Positions 48,557-49,219 of a stretch of 49,219 nt of DNA are shown here, in pieces. Source of the DNA: Yokenella regensburgei ATCC 49455 (GTDB taxonomy: Bacteria > Pseudomonadota > Gammaproteobacteria > Enterobacterales > Enterobacteriaceae). Positions within the stretch are counted from its first letter, which is position 1. Every line of letters starts with the position of its first letter. A program made the translations under genes and the position numbers. The stretch covers positions 1 to 49,219 of the forward strand of contig NZ_JMPS01000013.1 of NCBI RefSeq assembly GCF_000735455.1. Direction: 5' to 3'. The notes beneath the pieces were generated by a model. The model had not been told where the DNA came from. It did not search any database and worked only from the letters and a program-made list of their open reading frames with translations.

Positions 48557-49219
48557 TTACAGCTGGCCGGTGTAATGCCAGCGAAGATAGCGCAGCAGGC
48601 GGAGCTGGCGTTTGAAGCGGCTTGGCTGGGAGAGCAGACGGTACAACCACTCAAGTCCCAGGTTTTGCCAGAATGCCGGCGCACGCTTCACGTGACCGGT
48701 GAACACATCATAGGTGCCGCCAACGCCCATGTAGAGCGCATTGGGATAGACTTTCCGGCAGTCGCGCATCAGGATTTCCTGCTTCGGTGAGCCCAGCGCC
48801 ACGGTCACCACCTGTGCCCCGCTATCGCGAATACGCTCAAACAACGCCTGGCGTTGCTCCGGAGCAAAGTATCCGTCCTGGCTGCCAACAATATTCACCT
48901 GCCACTGCTGGCGTAGCTTCGCTTCCGTCTGGGCAAGCACTTCCGGTTTACCACCTATCAGAAAAACCGGCGTCCCCTCGGCACCTGCGCGCGCCATCAG
49001 CGCTTCCCAGAGATCGGCCCCCGCGACGCGAGATATTTCCGCCTGCGGGTATTTTTTACGCACGGAACGCACCACGCTGATGCCGTCGGCGTATTTGAAC
49101 TCTGCTGCATCGATCAGTGCGCGAACCTCGGCATCATCTTCCGCAGTCAGCATTTTTTTCGGCGTTAATCGCCACCAGAGTACCCTGCTTCAGGTGCCCA
49201 TCGGCATAGAGATAATCGA
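48557..49219 (-). CDS. wecG: UDP-ManNAcA transferase WecG, 5'-partial and apparently frameshifted
   Basis: A GT26-family (WecG/TagA/CpsF) glycosyltransferase that adds ManNAcA to lipid I in enterobacterial common antigen synthesis. The intact 3' frame (48557-49153) encodes 198 residues colinear with the E. coli protein, including [16 protein letters not shown] and [18 protein letters not shown]. Upstream, the homologous N-terminal part ([21 protein letters not shown]) continues in a different frame: an A7 run at 49153-49159 replaces the A6 expected from E. coli, shifting the frame by one base. The first 27 or so residues lie beyond the window. A sequencing error in the homopolymer is as likely as a real mutation. 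Confidence 0.88.

Overview
The window is chromosomal core DNA of a gamma-proteobacterium of the family Enterobacteriaceae. Nearly every protein is a full-length, near-identical match by recall to an Escherichia coli K-12 protein, and gene order follows the E. coli 84-86 minute region (read in the opposite orientation). High G+C at third codon positions, a 127-bp ERIC repeat, and the absence of several E. coli genes expected here (yigE, yigFG, aslAB) point to an Enterobacter/Lelliottia/Klebsiella-like relative rather than Escherichia itself; the exact genus cannot be fixed without a search.

Layout. 1-4064 (minus): pepQ-yigZ-trkH-hemG. 4255-7617 (plus): fadBA beta-oxidation operon behind a FadR operator. 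7698-9919 (minus): ubiD-fre. 10100-10588 (plus): rfaH. 10597-13010 (minus): tatABC-tatD, followed by an ERIC element. 13199-17704 (minus): rmuC-ubiE-ubiJ-ubiB. 17840-18601 (minus): udp, divergent from dlhH. 19710-23042: metE and its activator metR, divergent across MetJ boxes. 22930-25741 (minus): pldB-yigL-bioP. 25851-27088: convergent rhtB/rhtC. 27150-29916 (minus): pldA-recQ. 30076-31491 (plus): yigI, rarD. 31535-35002 (minus): corA with a regulatory leader and leader peptide, and SOS-regulated uvrD. 35067-38450 (minus): lptM-dapF-yigA-xerC-yigB. 38588-38908 (plus): cyaY. 38954-41500 (minus): cyaA, divergent from hemCDXY (41875-45961, plus). 45979-46183 (minus): the small RNA GlmZ with a sigma-54-type promoter and two GlrR-type operators. 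46420-46855 (minus): tRNA operon argX-hisR-leuT-proM. 46958-48343 (minus): thrP (yifK). 48557-49219 (minus): the 5'-incomplete wecG, which appears frameshifted in an A7 run.

Functional themes are ubiquinone synthesis (ubiD, ubiE, ubiJ, ubiB), heme synthesis (hemG, hemCD with hemX/hemY), fatty-acid and phospholipid turnover (fadBA, pldA, pldB, yigI), Tat export, DNA repair and recombination (uvrD, recQ, rmuC, xerC), cAMP signalling (cyaA, with CRP sites at cyaA and udp), methionine synthesis and ion transport (trkH, corA). No prophage, insertion sequence, CRISPR array, toxin-antitoxin or defence island was seen, and I found no wholly new system. The most interesting content is regulatory: the complete sigma-54 architecture at glmZ, a TTG-initiated corL leader peptide whose stop codon lies in the corA leader hairpin, the ERIC element abutting a TATAAT upstream of tatA, and the wecG frameshift. 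Family assignments and E. coli comparisons come from recalled sequence knowledge, not from a database search.
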